In this document: piece after piece, positions 54,128-63,930 of the stretch
Numbering within the stretch: position 1 is the stretch's first letter
Layout of the letters: each line of letters begins with the position of its first letter
From: Acholoe squamosa
Taxonomy: Eukaryota > Annelida > Polychaeta > Phyllodocida > Polynoidae
NCBI GenBank assembly: GCA_949317995.1
Contig: OX439040.1
Span: forward strand, 70,529,972 to 70,593,971
Reading direction: 5' to 3'
Length of the DNA stretch: 64,000 nt
The notes under the pieces: generated by a model
Seen by the model: the letters and a program-made list of their open reading frames with translations, nothing else
Database searches by the model: none
Told to the model about the DNA's origin: nothing
Position numbers and translations under genes: made by a program

Positions 54128-57100
54128 CCCCAAATACAAACAATCAATCAGGATTAACAAAGATCCAACCCGAGACAATTGCTAGTGCCAATCTACCATC
54201 TAACAGACAGAGACGTCCATCAGTGATACACATCACCCCACCAGATTCATCATCAAAGGATACAGGTGAGAGTACCAAGCTTTCTATTGTACTTCTTCAA
54301 AATGGCTGTATCAATGCAAATCTATATGATGTTTCAGATGTACAATGTTTGGTTGATACAGGTGCTACTATCACCTGTGTCAGACAATCATTCCTCATGG
54401 ATCTCCAAAAGAGATTCCATATCCAACTGAGGAAATCTAAAATCAACATCCACTTGGCAGATGGATCGGTGTGTCATGTTAGACATTCAGCCATGCTGAA
54501 CTTTAGAATCCAAGGTGTCAGATTCCAATACCAATTTGCTGTAATACCCAACCTCACACAGCCCATTGTACTCGGCACAGATTTCTTAAGCACTACAAAA
54601 TCTCAAATTGAATTTAATGTTGATCCTGAACAAATTCTCAAACCCATTAGGGCAGTGAGGGATTTTACCATCCCTCCATTCTCTGAACTTGCAGTATTGG
54701 GTAAGGTCACATCTACTCAATCACTGCAAGGCAAAACTGGAGTAGTAGATAACCTCCAAAGAAACAACAATGCCCCATATCTAGTTCAAAGGGCAGCAGT
54801 AACCCCCAGGGAAAATAACAAACATCCCCTAGTGTTACTCAACACCAGCAGGCGCCCACATAAAATCAAAAAGGGTGCCATCATAGCTCTATTTCAGGAA
54901 GTCAAGGAATCTGATTTAGAAAAACCTCAACAGGTGTCAGACACTACCCCACACACTGATCAATCCATCTCAGCCATACGGCCTGAGGACGTAACTCAAT
55001 TCAGTGACACAGACTCAGACTGTGAGTCCACATATGCTGACCCTGAACCCAACTCAATCAGACTCTCTGAAATAGCTGCTATACATAGTGAGGCACATGA
55101 CCTCGAGCCAGAATTGGAAGAGAATGTTCCACCAAAATCTGTGCTCACATCCAAAGATCAGCATGATAGATTAAAATCACTGCTGACCAAGTATGATGAT
55201 GTATTTGTAGGAAAAGATGGAGACATTGGTGCCACACACCTGTATACACACTCAATACATGTAAAACCTGAGGCAGTACCATGTCATTTCCTACCATATA
55301 GACAAACACCAGAAAAACAGGCCGCAATAGGGGAAGAGTGTGAAAGGCTAGTACAACAGGGCATTCTGAGAGAATGTGCCGAGGGCCCCTGGGCCTCCAG
55401 ATCCTTTTTAGTACAAAAATCATCGGGAGGCCATCGGCTCGTCACAGATTTTCGTTATTTGAACCAAAACACGATAAATCAAGCCTTATCTACACCCCGG
55501 GCCGATGACACTCTAGACATGATAGGGTCACTCAGACCAAGAGTATTCAGTAAGCTAGATGCCCAACAGGGATTTTTTCAAATTCCTATAAGACAGGAGG
55601 ATCAGCATAAAACCGCATTCATAGCAAATGACAAAAAATATGTCTATGAAAGGATGCCGATGGGTTTAGCGACGGCACCGGCGGGATTCTGCCATCTAGT
55701 CACATTAATTCTGAACAAACTCAAGTACAAATGTGCCCTACCATACCTAGATGACATATTGGTATTATCACCATCAATCGAACAACACTTCCATGACCTG
55801 GAAGATGTGTTCAACAGCCTAAGAATTGGTAAACTCAAACTGAAGAAATCAAAATGTGAATACTTCATAGACAGAATAGACTTCTTGGGAATGAGAGTCA
55901 CACCCATGGGACTACAACCATCTCCCACAAAGGTGGAGTCAATCAAAACCTTCCCAACACCAAAATCAGTCAAAAATGTCCGATCCTTCACAGGCCTATG
56001 CCAATACTTCAAAAAGTTTATCAAAGGTTATGCCCAAATTGCTAGACCATTATATGATCTACAGACACATCTCAAAGCATTTGTCTGGACAGAAGAGGCA
56101 GATAATGCTTTCAAAACATTAAAGCATGCCCTCTGTACCAATGCTCTTCTCAGATATCCAAACTATGAGAAAGAGTTCAGTTTGGCAACTGATGCTTCCA
56201 ATGTGAGTTTAGGAGCTGTACTCTCACAGAGAGATAATGAAGGAGTGCTCAGACCAGTAGCCTTTGCAGGTAGAACCCTCTCCAAACATGAGAGAAATTA
56301 CAATACCACAGAGAGAGAACTACTGGGAGTAGTGTATGGAGTATTACACTTCAGACACTATCTAGAGACTAGACACTTCCAATTATACACAGACCATGCA
56401 GCCCTAATCCCACTGCTAACCAATACAGGACTCACACATAGATGGGCCAGATGGGCTCTAGACATACAGCAATTTTCATTCACCATCCAACACGTGAAAG
56501 GTGATGATAACACACCACCAGATGCTATGTCTAGAAGAGAATACCCAGACTCTGGACCCATGACTAACCCTCCACCCCCACCAAGGAGAGTTAGAGCAGC
56601 CAGTAGAACCAAGTTTGCAAAAGTAACAAAGAAAGTACCATTCAAAAGGGATGATCCACCCAACACCATTGAAAGGCCAGAGACACCCATTAGGGGTATC
56701 TTGAAGCAATCTACACACTATGTGTTTTGCCACTGTGAGAGAGAATACTCACAACTCTTTCCAGATAATGACTTCGAGCCTATTGAATTCTCATCACTCA
56801 ATCAGATAGTGAAGGCAACTCCTAAGGAGCCACCCTTCACCCCACCTGACTCAGATGATGAAGATCCAGAAGACACAATATATGCTATTACTCAAGCAAC
56901 TTCTAAATCAGTCAGATTCTTTGAACCTATGCAGGGAGAGGAAACATCAAACCATTTGTGTCCTATGACCACACGCTCAAAGACTAGAGAAATGATTCAG
57001 GAGGGCACACCAAAACCCCCCACACAATCACAAACTATTCTAAATGAGAAAAAGGTCACAGGAAACAAACCTACCAAAACCCCACCTGCCAGGAAAAATG

Positions 57101-58845
57101 TCACAAAAGACACTGCATCTACTAAGTCAAAGAACTCTGAGACAAAGAAGAATGACAAAAAGCAAATTGTGCCTTTAAAGAAAAAGGTTGCCACTCCCAT
57201 TAAGGCGAGAATAGGCCCTCCAAAGGAGCCTACACACCAAAACAAGAGTGACACACCCCAACAAAAGGCACAAGATAGGCCAATAGTCGATGAAAAAGAA
57301 GAAGAAAGAGACAGAATAAAACAACATGTGCTAGATATAAATCAACTACTGGATCAGATTCCCGACACATCCATCTCAGGTACAAACCTTGGCTTGGAAC
57401 AAAGGAAAGACAAGGACCTATTGCCCCTCATACAATATCTTGAGGATGGAACCTTGCCTGCACCAAAAGCACAAGGAAATAGAATCATCAACCAAGGCCA
57501 GACATACACCTTGGTAAATGGTACATTAGTCCATATATGCCCCATAAATTGGAGAAAGACCAATACTGTACCACTTCAAATTGTTATACCACAGCAATGG
57601 GTAACAAGTACACTACAGTATTTCCATGACTCACCTACCGGCGGCCATCTTGGTTCCAGTAGGATGCTGTCAGCACTCCGACCTAGGGTATATTGGAAGT
57701 CTATGCTAGCAGACACAACAAAATATGTTTCCACCTGCCACACATGCCTCACAGCAAAAAGGCAAGTACACTCACACAAAACACCAATGACAGTGAGAGA
57801 GTACATGACTTCACCAATGAAGTTCCTAAACCTAGACGCGGTGGGACCACTTCCCACAACTGCCAGGGGAAACAAACATATACAAGTCTGCATAGACTAT
57901 GCTACCAGATATGCAACAGCTTGGGCTACTACTGACTTAAAAGCTGAGACAACAGCAGCAGAGTTCTACAAGAATATAATCTGTCATCATGGAACACCAG
58001 CCACTCTTCAAACAGACAATGGGACATGTTATACAGGTGCAAAGTTCACAAAGTTAACTAAACACCTCAAGATCAAACATAAATTCTCCTCACCATACAG
58101 GCCACAATCAAATGGGCTTGTAGAGAGATTCAATGCTAGCATAGGCACAGCACTCAGAGCATTCTGCTCAAAGCACCAAAACAATTGGGATTCATTTATT
58201 GAACCCATAACCTTTGCATTAAACAACACTGAATCCCAAACCACAGGATTCACCCCTTTCTTCCTACTCCATGGGAGAAACCCAGCCACCCCAATGGACT
58301 TAGGGCTGGGAATACAGGAAGACATATCCACAGTAGCAGACCATGTAGCTAACATGATAACAAATCAAGATACCTCTAGGAGGAAAGCTATAGAAAGGGT
58401 CGCCAAGCTACAAAAGGAAAGGAAGGATAGATATGATAAGAAACTTACACCACAGGAAATCAAGGTCACCGACATGGTGTACCTTAACATACCAAGAATC
58501 CTGACCAACACAGAGTGTAAGAAACTTCAACCCCTTTTTATGGGACCATATGTTGTAGTAGATAGACCTAGTTTGACAAGTGCCAAACTCAAAAACTTGG
58601 ACACCAATCTATTGGTGGCCAGACCAGTGCACATAGACAGACTGAAAAAGGTTGTGGCTGTCAGAAACAATGAATTTGCACACAGGCTTATTCCACATGA
58701 GGCCAAATACTACAGCAAAATTGTAAGGAACAAAAATGATATCACCCTTACAAGAGAAACCACAGGCATAGGCCCTATCAAGCCTAGGCCTGCACACCAC
58801 ATACTAAGAAAGACATCTAGGTGTGGTGCAGTTTCAAGAAATTAG
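54115..58845 (+). CDS. pol: Pol polyprotein: protease, reverse transcriptase, RNase H, integrase
   Basis: Residues are numbered from the GTG at 54115, though the frame is open from 54004 and is probably made as a Gag-Pol fusion. Protease: LVDTGA with D81. Reverse transcriptase: about 395-600, with LVTDFRYLN at 442 and the YLDD catalytic box at 544-547. RNase H: D693 (ATDAS) and D760 (TDH). A Pro-, Lys- and acidic-rich linker of about 275 residues (roughly 810-1085) is unusual. Integrase: HHCC zinc motif (H1171, H1178, C1208, C1211), catalytic D1241, D1301 and E1337 with the D-x35-E spacing, and a GPY module at G1477. The protein copies element RNA into DNA and integrates it. No stops or frameshifts; no chromodomain. 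Domain order places it in Ty3/gypsy. Confidence 0.96.
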   Translation: MHCDTPNTNNQSGLTKIQPETIASANLPSNRQRRPSVIHITPPDSSSKDTGESTKLSIVLLQNGCINANLYDVSDVQCLVDTGATITCVRQSFLMDLQKRFHIQLRKSKINIHLADGSVCHVRHSAMLNFRIQGVRFQYQFAVIPNLTQPIVLGTDFLSTTKSQIEFNVDPEQILKPIRAVRDFTIPPFSELAVLGKVTSTQSLQGKTGVVDNLQRNNNAPYLVQRAAVTPRENNKHPLVLLNTSRRPHKIKKGAIIALFQEVKESDLEKPQQVSDTTPHTDQSISAIRPEDVTQFSDTDSDCESTYADPEPNSIRLSEIAAIHSEAHDLEPELEENVPPKSVLTSKDQHDRLKSLLTKYDDVFVGKDGDIGATHLYTHSIHVKPEAVPCHFLPYRQTPEKQAAIGEECERLVQQGILRECAEGPWASRSFLVQKSSGGHRLVTDFRYLNQNTINQALSTPRADDTLDMIGSLRPRVFSKLDAQQGFFQIPIRQEDQHKTAFIANDKKYVYERMPMGLATAPAGFCHLVTLILNKLKYKCALPYLDDILVLSPSIEQHFHDLEDVFNSLRIGKLKLKKSKCEYFIDRIDFLGMRVTPMGLQPSPTKVESIKTFPTPKSVKNVRSFTGLCQYFKKFIKGYAQIARPLYDLQTHLKAFVWTEEADNAFKTLKHALCTNALLRYPNYEKEFSLATDASNVSLGAVLSQRDNEGVLRPVAFAGRTLSKHERNYNTTERELLGVVYGVLHFRHYLETRHFQLYTDHAALIPLLTNTGLTHRWARWALDIQQFSFTIQHVKGDDNTPPDAMSRREYPDSGPMTNPPPPPRRVRAASRTKFAKVTKKVPFKRDDPPNTIERPETPIRGILKQSTHYVFCHCEREYSQLFPDNDFEPIEFSSLNQIVKATPKEPPFTPPDSDDEDPEDTIYAITQATSKSVRFFEPMQGEETSNHLCPMTTRSKTREMIQEGTPKPPTQSQTILNEKKVTGNKPTKTPPARKNVTKDTASTKSKNSETKKNDKKQIVPLKKKVATPIKARIGPPKEPTHQNKSDTPQQKAQDRPIVDEKEEERDRIKQHVLDINQLLDQIPDTSISGTNLGLEQRKDKDLLPLIQYLEDGTLPAPKAQGNRIINQGQTYTLVNGTLVHICPINWRKTNTVPLQIVIPQQWVTSTLQYFHDSPTGGHLGSSRMLSALRPRVYWKSMLADTTKYVSTCHTCLTAKRQVHSHKTPMTVREYMTSPMKFLNLDAVGPLPTTARGNKHIQVCIDYATRYATAWATTDLKAETTAAEFYKNIICHHGTPATLQTDNGTCYTGAKFTKLTKHLKIKHKFSSPYRPQSNGLVERFNASIGTALRAFCSKHQNNWDSFIEPITFALNNTESQTTGFTPFFLLHGRNPATPMDLGLGIQEDISTVADHVANMITNQDTSRRKAIERVAKLQKERKDRYDKKLTPQEIKVTDMVYLNIPRILTNTECKKLQPLFMGPYVVVDRPSLTSAKLKNLDTNLLVARPVHIDRLKKVVAVRNNEFAHRLIPHEAKYYSKIVRNKNDITLTRETTGIGPIKPRPAHHILRKTSRCGAVSRN

Positions 58846-59669
58846 AAACAAGATTGAGATACCAAAGGTCATAAGATTTTCAAAATGTATTACAAATTCT
58901 CTTCATCCACACATAAGACATGTGTGACTGATAATGAATTACTATGTATATAAAGCCAATCAAATTTGTAAATATATCAGTAGGTTATTGCCTCTGAAAG
59001 GGTCAAAGACTGGGACCCCCCAAGTAAAGCAGACATGAAGTCTAAGAAGAGTAAGGGTAACACAATGGAGTGTCTAAAGCCTAATCCCCACATGAAAGAG
59101 CGCGCTATGCCAACACAGCAGTCTATAGAGATCAATTGACCTTATAAGCTACACTCAGACAACTGTCTAGACGGTCATGAATGACTGTCCTGGATGACAG
59201 GAGGAGCTAATTACCAGTACACAGACTACACAATAGACCCCACAGTTAGCAGACACTGGAGATTAATGCATTGTCTCCAGGGAAACAATACCAGGCCCAC
59301 AATGGATGTGGGTAGGGTAGGCTACATAAGAAGCACTGTGGACCATAGCCCACCATCAGTCTTCATCCAGCTGCAGTCTGGAACACAAGTCTACAGGACC
59401 CCACTTGGGAATTAGCCAGCCCACTTCTCCATTAGGAGAGACTGCACTAGGATAAAGAACACACCTACTTCACCTTCAACCTGACCTTACCATTACTGGT
59501 CAACCTCTATAGACTCACCGGACATATTGCCAAGACAGCTCAATCTTGCAAAGTTACAGTTTGAACCACTTCATTTAAAGTGTTACACCATACACTTAGA
59601 CTTTACCAGCACCAAATCACTACAAATTTGACAAGACTTTAAACAGCAAACTTGCTTTACACAAGCACC
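58846..59669 (+). other. Pol-env spacer
   Basis: About 820 bp without a convincing gene. A 73-codon frame (59194-59415) has an ATG and is unrecognised. This is the likely site of a splice acceptor for a subgenomic env mRNA, but several AG candidates exist and none can be chosen by sequence alone. Confidence 0.45.
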
Positions 59670-62294
59670 ATGGGGACACTGAGAGTTTCACCCATACTGC
59701 TAACTATGCTGTTATTATATACTATTGAACCACTTACTGCAGGTTATACACCTGTGGTGAGACAAAACATAGGAGTAGTATTCAAACCTAGCCCTCAACC
59801 ATTGGTCAATGGACATACAACCACAACACTGTTGTTAGCTATTCCCTACAAGATACCTCGGGCACCCGTTACCCAAGGATCCATAAGGGATAGAATACTC
59901 CATTTGACCACTCCTACTCTACAAGATCATACCTCTGGCCAAATTATCCAACAAGCTAAGGAGCTAGACACCTTGCTGGAAATTGCAGACAAGGAGATAA
60001 ATGAAACACTAGCCTCCATCAAATTGTTCTTATCCAACCCCATAAACACATTGGACAAGGCCAAAAGAGAGGCCATACTGGGTTTTCTAGCACCCCTGTT
60101 TCGCGGTGTGCTAGGTCTAGCCACAGTAGAAGATGTAAACCAAGTAATGGGACAGCTCAAGAACATAGATGAAATACTAAGAAAATTTGCTAAACAAGAT
60201 CAGGAAGCAGCTAGTCTCATTGAAAAGATCACAGACAGACAAGATAAGTTTGTTAAAGCATACATCCAAGACAAGAAGGTACTGGACAGCACAATCAACA
60301 CCATAGGTGACACGGTCAACCTGTGGGCCTCTAACATGTCCAGGTCACTTGACTCATATTCAAGGCACGAGAAAACTCAAAGGGAGAAAATGCAAGTATT
60401 AAATGATGCACTAATTATCATAGCAGCAAGAATGAATACAGTTCAATCACTGCAAAGGACAAATGCAGCCCTGAGGATGCTATCATCAGGGATCCTAACC
60501 CCTGATATAGTACCACCCTCAGACCTTGCTAGATACCTAATTGACATTAATAACAAACTTAGGATTACACACCCTGGAGCACAAGTCGCAATTAATGACT
60601 TAGATTTCTATTATTCACAGAAGCTGACTTCATATACTTACTCAGCTCACCATATATATATTCATCTGGACATTATAATTCAATCTACCACCTCAACCTT
60701 CAAACTATACCAAATGATTACATCACCCATGCCTATAGACACACAGGAGACCCCCACCAGAGGAGTCACCAAGTTGCAAACCACAACTGAGTTTCTAGCA
60801 GTATCTTACGACGAATCATTATTCATCGAATTGGACTCAGCAGATATGCAGGCATGTGAAGGTACTACAGTAAAAGTATGCAGAGATGTAAATGGTAGAA
60901 TCTATAAACACAGGCCTACATGCCCTGTAGCCATTTTTACTAACCAGGCTCAACAGATTAAGGAACATTGCAAGTTTACAGTTTCACCACTGCAAGCACC
61001 TACCACCCATGCTATTTCCATTTCTGAAGATGAGTATCTGGTCACTACTAATGAACCCCATTACTTTATCAACTGCCATGGTAAAACGTCTGAAACTCGG
61101 AAGGCCCAGTCCTACTCAATCATAGGTGTACCCTGTGGGTGCACGATCAGTGTAGGAGAATTTTCTCTTCCAAACACAAGGTTGCCCTGTAACTCAACCT
61201 TATCATTTCATTACATTCTCAAGACAATTAATTTACCATTCATGGCAGCACTTAACAAAATTTCTGAAACCAAACCAGATGAAAGAGAGAATCTTCCAAA
61301 TTTCCCAGTAGTAAACCTTTCTAGAACCTTAGAAAAACTACAGGAAAATCCAATCATGGATGATATTACTCAACTAAATTTAGAGCCCTTTGCCAAAACA
61401 GTATTAAAAGATGCCTCCAACCTTAATAAGGAAATGGAAACGCGCTACGAGGAATCATACCTACGTCGAGTTACAGAGCATCCAATCTTCCAAAGCTTAG
61501 CACTCATCCTAGGGATATCAGCTCACATTTTTATAGTATACATACTACTCAAATTATACAGACTAGGAGGGACTGTAGCCTACCTGCCTACAGCCAAAGC
61601 ATTCAGACTAGTCACCGAGCTGCCCCTACACAAATTGCTCCCAGATAAGAATCCTACCAAATTAACCCCTACAGAGGAAACCCACACCCCCTTCCTCACA
61701 ATTCAGGAAACCCACACCCTGATAATTGCTATATTATTCACCCTGACCATCTACTCAGCCTACAGAATAATGAAGTACCTTAAGAAATTTGCACAGACAC
61801 ACTGTGGCAAGAAAAATGTGGCCAAGCGCACAAACCCCACAATATATTTTAAAATATATTGTGGAGACTCAAACTTCGCGCTACCCTTGAGGCCAATACC
61901 ACATGAATTTGATGAGATTAAATCAGCAGCTGCCCCTACCTATAAGGATATAGTGGTTAAAACCTTCCCACTACCTAAGGCTATATTTACCTGGAATGGA
62001 CCAGCAGTTATAACAACACAGAGAGGAGAATTTGCTTATCACCTCCCTCAGGTGATACACCTACCTTGGCGCACTAGGTTCAGCACTATACCAGCCCTTA
62101 AAAACAAAGGACTGTACTACTCCATGCTTCTCCAGAATGATTGTGGCACCAGCCCGGTGACCATGACAGCACTGGAAAATACAACAGATATAATTATTGA
62201 CGAACAACAGGAGGAGACCGCAAGGTCAAACATGCAGACTATTGCTAATTTTCTAAACCACCAGCCCTCCCCGGTGACTGTGGAAACAGCCTAG
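59670..62294 (+). CDS. env: Envelope-like glycoprotein, F-protein type, with a long C-terminal domain
   Basis: The ATG at 59670 sits in a strong Kozak context (AGCACCATGG) and is followed by a hydrophobic signal peptide (about residues 1-25); the frame is open slightly upstream to a TTG. 874 residues. A basic AKR motif (residues 131-133) precedes a hydrophobic, Gly/Leu-rich segment (about 134-150) and a polar helical region with heptad character. This arrangement resembles the cleavage site, fusion peptide and heptad repeat of baculovirus F-like envelope proteins found in errantiviruses. The AKR site is weaker than a consensus furin site. Cysteines cluster about residues 395-525. Membrane spans are predicted at about 608-631 and 684-702, leaving roughly 170 C-terminal residues. 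Expected role: membrane fusion of virus-like particles. No internal stops. Confidence 0.8.
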   Translation: MGTLRVSPILLTMLLLYTIEPLTAGYTPVVRQNIGVVFKPSPQPLVNGHTTTTLLLAIPYKIPRAPVTQGSIRDRILHLTTPTLQDHTSGQIIQQAKELDTLLEIADKEINETLASIKLFLSNPINTLDKAKREAILGFLAPLFRGVLGLATVEDVNQVMGQLKNIDEILRKFAKQDQEAASLIEKITDRQDKFVKAYIQDKKVLDSTINTIGDTVNLWASNMSRSLDSYSRHEKTQREKMQVLNDALIIIAARMNTVQSLQRTNAALRMLSSGILTPDIVPPSDLARYLIDINNKLRITHPGAQVAINDLDFYYSQKLTSYTYSAHHIYIHLDIIIQSTTSTFKLYQMITSPMPIDTQETPTRGVTKLQTTTEFLAVSYDESLFIELDSADMQACEGTTVKVCRDVNGRIYKHRPTCPVAIFTNQAQQIKEHCKFTVSPLQAPTTHAISISEDEYLVTTNEPHYFINCHGKTSETRKAQSYSIIGVPCGCTISVGEFSLPNTRLPCNSTLSFHYILKTINLPFMAALNKISETKPDERENLPNFPVVNLSRTLEKLQENPIMDDITQLNLEPFAKTVLKDASNLNKEMETRYEESYLRRVTEHPIFQSLALILGISAHIFIVYILLKLYRLGGTVAYLPTAKAFRLVTELPLHKLLPDKNPTKLTPTEETHTPFLTIQETHTLIIAILFTLTIYSAYRIMKYLKKFAQTHCGKKNVAKRTNPTIYFKIYCGDSNFALPLRPIPHEFDEIKSAAAPTYKDIVVKTFPLPKAIFTWNGPAVITTQRGEFAYHLPQVIHLPWRTRFSTIPALKNKGLYYSMLLQNDCGTSPVTMTALENTTDIIIDEQQEETARSNMQTIANFLNHQPSPVTVETA

Positions 62295-62443
62295 ACTGCC
62301 CACAGCCTAGGCTGCCCCCAGTCCACCACCAGGAGACAACACATCAGAGACAGTATTCAGAACTTTTCGGACAATTTGCCGGCCCTGAAAAGGGCCTTTG
62401 GGATGGCGGGTTTTTACACCCTAGGTTTCAGTCAGTCGGGATC
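62295..62443. other. 3' non-coding segment with a possible polypurine-rich stretch
   Basis: GAAAAGGGCC and TTTGGGATGGCGGG near 62388-62411 are purine-rich, but no LTR start follows, so a polypurine tract cannot be assigned. Confidence 0.3.
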
Positions 62444-62923
62444 CTACCACAGATCCTCGGGTTCAACATCAATGGGAGAGTCCGGGGCCGAGTCCGAGCC
62501 ATACATATGGCCGTGATCCTGCTCCCACTCAGCGAGCCGGGCCTCCAGCATCCCCAGTCCATACTCGGCAGCCGTGGATGGATTCCCGGATGCCGCAAGA
62601 TCGAGGAGGGATGCCGCCAACAAATAATCCCATAGCACTCGCTCCCGCGGCCCTAGGTTATAATCCATGGGCCAGAAACCAATATTGCCCAAGGCCCTAG
62701 TCAGAAGGGCCACAGTGGCCCCCCGACGCAAGGCTGAGCCCAGGAAATAATGGCAGGAGTAATTACAGACCATCACATCACCATGCTCAATGATCTCCTT
62801 GAAATTACTCACTATGTACCCATAATGGATGGTCTGGTTAGACTCAACCAGGGCCCTAACTGGACTCCCCACCTCCATCACCTGGGGGACAGGCAGAGCA
62901 AAGAGAGCTTGTAGGTGGGCCAT
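62444..62923 (-). CDS. Antisense ORF 3' of env, unknown function
   Basis: A minus-strand frame of 159 codons from the ATG at 62923 to the stop at 62444; the frame is open further upstream to an ATG at 63073 (209 codons), but that extension is Cys/Val/Trp-rich and low-complexity-like. The protein looks protein-like: balanced composition, Ala/Leu-rich helical stretches (about residues 110-145), an NYSCHYF segment, and an acidic C-terminus (SDSAPDSPIDVEPEDLW). I recognise no family. It overlaps no sense gene and starts 150 bp past the env stop, pointing toward env. The region is clearly more GC-rich than its surroundings. A TATATAAA at 63186-63193 on the minus strand is a possible promoter. It could be an accessory gene of the element, a captured host exon or chance. 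Confidence 0.45.
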   Translation of the reverse strand: MAHLQALFALPVPQVMEVGSPVRALVESNQTIHYGYIVSNFKEIIEHGDVMVCNYSCHYFLGSALRRGATVALLTRALGNIGFWPMDYNLGPRERVLWDYLLAASLLDLAASGNPSTAAEYGLGMLEARLAEWEQDHGHMYGSDSAPDSPIDVEPEDLW

Positions 62924-63740
62924 GGTACTACAGCAGTGACTTCCAGAGAGGAACTGATGCTCCAATACCAGCCACACACTCCTTAAATGGACACACACAC
63001 ACCCCCCCCCACCCTGAACTGTCCACTGACACCAAGCTAGGCACTGCCACAGACACATGCCAGAATCTGGCACCTAACACCTCAAGTGCCACCACTGCAT
63101 GAGCACACCAGGGAGGAGACTCACATCTCACTCCTGACACACCTCCACTGTCAATGAAATTATCAAAGTATTAGAAAAAAAAAAATTTATATACACAGCC
63201 ACTTGTTGATGTATAATATGAAAATCTATGGTATTCTCACAAAAATCAATGATTAATGCGCGCATATACGCGCAAAATTGCGAAATTGCAAATTACAAAT
63301 TGTAAAATTGTACAAATCTAACATTAATATACATGAATGCAGGTAGATAACTAAGACAGTTTTTGTACCCACTAGCACTTGTATACTATGCCAAGGTTTA
63401 CTTAAAGTAACACACTTTAGGTATCCAAGAAAATTGTTGGAAGAAATGAATGAAAAAAAAAAAAAAAAAAAAAAAAAATTTTTTGTTGAGAAAATGGTTG
63501 ACATAAAACATGTTTACTTAAGATACTCACCAAATAAATCTCTTTCAGGGACACATACTCAAAAGGCTAGGGGAATAGTCAATTAAGCAGCGGCCCACTG
63601 CCGAAATTGCCAATTAATACACCCATATAGCAAAATCAATGAGTAACTCAGAGACAAACAAGCCTATTGTACATGAAGTACTTTGTTTTTCCGGCCCTCG
63701 GAAAAATTTGTCTCAAATCCCATAAATTGAATAGTGTAAT
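62924..63740. other. AT-rich non-coding stretch
   Basis: C tract near 63002, A tracts near 63175 and 63450-63478, and TATATAAA on the minus strand at 63186-63193. No match to the 5' LTR was found. Confidence 0.4.
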
Positions 63741-63744
63741 CTAG

Positions 63745-63930
63745 ATTGTACGTTTGTACCCAATTTGCACACTAAAATTGTATGTTTGCACACCAGATTG
63801 TACGCTCGTACCCAATTTGCACACTAAAATTGTATGTTTGCACACTAGATTGTAAGTTGTATCCAATTTACATTTGATTTATATGTTGCACATTATACTG
63901 TATGTCTGTACCCAATTCATACACTGAAGT
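63745..63930 (+). repeat. 52-bp tandem repeat, about four copies
   Basis: ATTGTACGTTTGTACCCAAT, then TTGCACACTAAA, and a related half-unit (ATTGTATGTTTGCACACCAG) recur at about 63745, 63797, 63849 and 63897, increasingly diverged. Each unit is itself two related halves of about 26 bp. Confidence 0.85.

Noticed and set aside
62928-63140. N-terminal extension of the antisense ORF and an overlapping frame
   Set aside because: Cys/Val/Gly-rich translation of CA- and C-rich simple sequence; the ATG at 62923 gives a more protein-like product.
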